Below are positions 36,112 through 37,286 of a DNA stretch of 37,286 nt, piece after piece. Where the stretch lies: assembly GCF_900090045.1 (NCBI RefSeq), contig NW_021638325.1, positions 1 through 37,286 of the forward strand, read 5' to 3'. Every line of letters starts with the position of its first letter. Position 1 is the first letter of the stretch. This stretch comes from Plasmodium malariae (Eukaryota; Apicomplexa; Aconoidasida; Haemosporida; Plasmodiidae). The notes below the pieces were generated by a model. It did not search any database and was not told the origin of the DNA. It saw only the letters and a list, made by a program, of their open reading frames with translations. A program made the translations under genes and the position numbers.

Positions 36112-37286
36112 TATATATAACTTTAATATTCTTATATGTTAAATAAACAAAATATTACTAATAAAATGATTATAATTTTCCAATGATAACAAAAATTCAT
36201 CATTTATTTAAAAATTTATTTTTATTGATACATTGGAAAAAATTAGTAAAATTTATATAACTACAATGAGTTTTAGTATAAGTGCATAGAAAAATTACAT
36301 TAAAAAATATTATATACCTTTTATAATAATAAAATTTAAAATAAAATTAATTGAATTTATTCAAAAATATATTAAATATATAATTTAGTTATTTAATATA
36401 GCGCACTTATTATACAAATTTTTTATTAGTATTTTTCAAAATTAAACAGAAAAAAAAATATACGATGTTATAAAATTTCTAATTATTAAATTTATATAGA
36501 ATATAGAACGTAGAGAATACAAATAAAACATTATTCTCAATATCAATACAATAAAGACAAATCATAAGAATTTTATCATATAAATAATTATAATTGTATA
36601 TATATTATGCTGTAGAATTACGTATTATTATTCTTAAAATATATTTATTATTATAGCAGTATGATAATAATATATATAAGAATTAATAATTTGTGTTATG
36701 CAATTCATAACTGATACATTAGATAATCTCAAAGTCCATACGATTTTCTATAGCATATAAAACATTTTAAAAAAATCATATATGTGTTAATAATATGTAC
36801 AAATATATATTTAGAGGATATGAGGAATTTATTTTTATATTTGTTCCATAATTTTTAATAATTATAATTTTTAATTTTGTAAAATTAATGGCATTATTTT
36901 TAAATGAAGAATTTTTATATACATATAATTAATCTTTTTTAATATTTCTCTTAATTAATTATATTTTTATAACAGAAACATAAATATAAAAAAAAACAAA
37001 CTTAATATCAAAATGTAATTATTCAACTTGTCTATTCATATAAATGTTATATATATGGTCTAATATATTTTTAAAAATTATTATAATAAATAACATTAAA
37101 AACAATGTATATATATATAGCTTTTATTAAAATTGTTATTATCAATATTTTCATTTTTAATGTGCTCTATTCCAATATCTTCGAGTGTAATTATCTATAG
37201 GTACTAATTATAATTTTTAAAAAATGAAAATATGCATAGGCTGTTTCATAGTCTAAACCATATTATTCAAAGTTATAGCTAATTAT
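36112..37286 (-). repeat. Conserved 5' flank of fam-l gene E (copy 2), to window end
   Basis: Gene-free AT-rich DNA that aligns in order with the flank upstream of gene B: the gcgcac box near 36398, the tatagaacgtagagaata string near 36500, and the distal block at 37135-37205 about 1.03-1.09 kb before the start codon, matching 21915-21985 at about 1.04-1.11 kb before gene B. It probably includes the gene E promoter. No coding frame is seen up to the window edge. Confidence 0.65.

Noticed and set aside
550..37286. tRNA, rRNA, CRISPR or mobile element
   Set aside because: I saw no cloverleaf-like or conserved rRNA sequence, no regularly spaced repeats with spacers, and no transposase or reverse transcriptase motif on either strand.

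Overview
The window is the left end of a chromosome of a malaria parasite. It opens with about 550 bp of C-rich TTYAGGG-type telomere repeat (CCCTAAA/CCCTGAA units) and continues into about 36.7 kb of extremely AT-rich subtelomere. The spliced multigene-family members seen here (fam-l, fam-m, STP1, PIR) point to Plasmodium malariae or a very close relative. fam-l and fam-m are, to my knowledge, known only from that lineage. The species call is an inference from gene content.

Layout from the telomere inward: telomere (1-549); fam-l gene A on the minus strand (2304-3191), starting only about 1.75 kb from the repeats; a 6.3 kb gene-free stretch; a four-exon STP1-like surface protein gene on the plus strand (9541-12131); a three-exon PIR gene on the plus strand (16120-17300); fam-l gene B (20026-20874) and fam-m gene C (23593-24608) on the minus strand; a decayed exported-protein gene (27269-28051, minus); a small unassigned minus-strand reading frame (29194-29361); a fam-m pseudogene D (31920-32905, minus); and fam-l gene E (35228-36111, minus). 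The rest is very AT-rich DNA with no supported gene.

Every fam-l/fam-m gene points toward the telomere, while the STP1 and PIR genes point toward the chromosome interior. All five fam genes share one build: an 87-nt first exon coding a 29-residue signal-anchor-like peptide; an intron of about 126-137 nt, usually beginning GTATGA; and a second exon carrying an RxL export-type motif at residue 52, a charged linker and two C-terminal membrane segments. fam-l and fam-m differ only downstream of the export region. Together the genes form a set of likely exported or surface-exposed erythrocyte-stage proteins, typical of a variable subtelomere. Decay is visible in the fam-m pseudogene, the exported-protein relic and the C-terminal tail of fam-l gene B.

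The exon structures were worked out by hand from splice consensus, phase and comparison between paralogues within the window. Family names come from recognising conserved motifs and were not confirmed by a database search.
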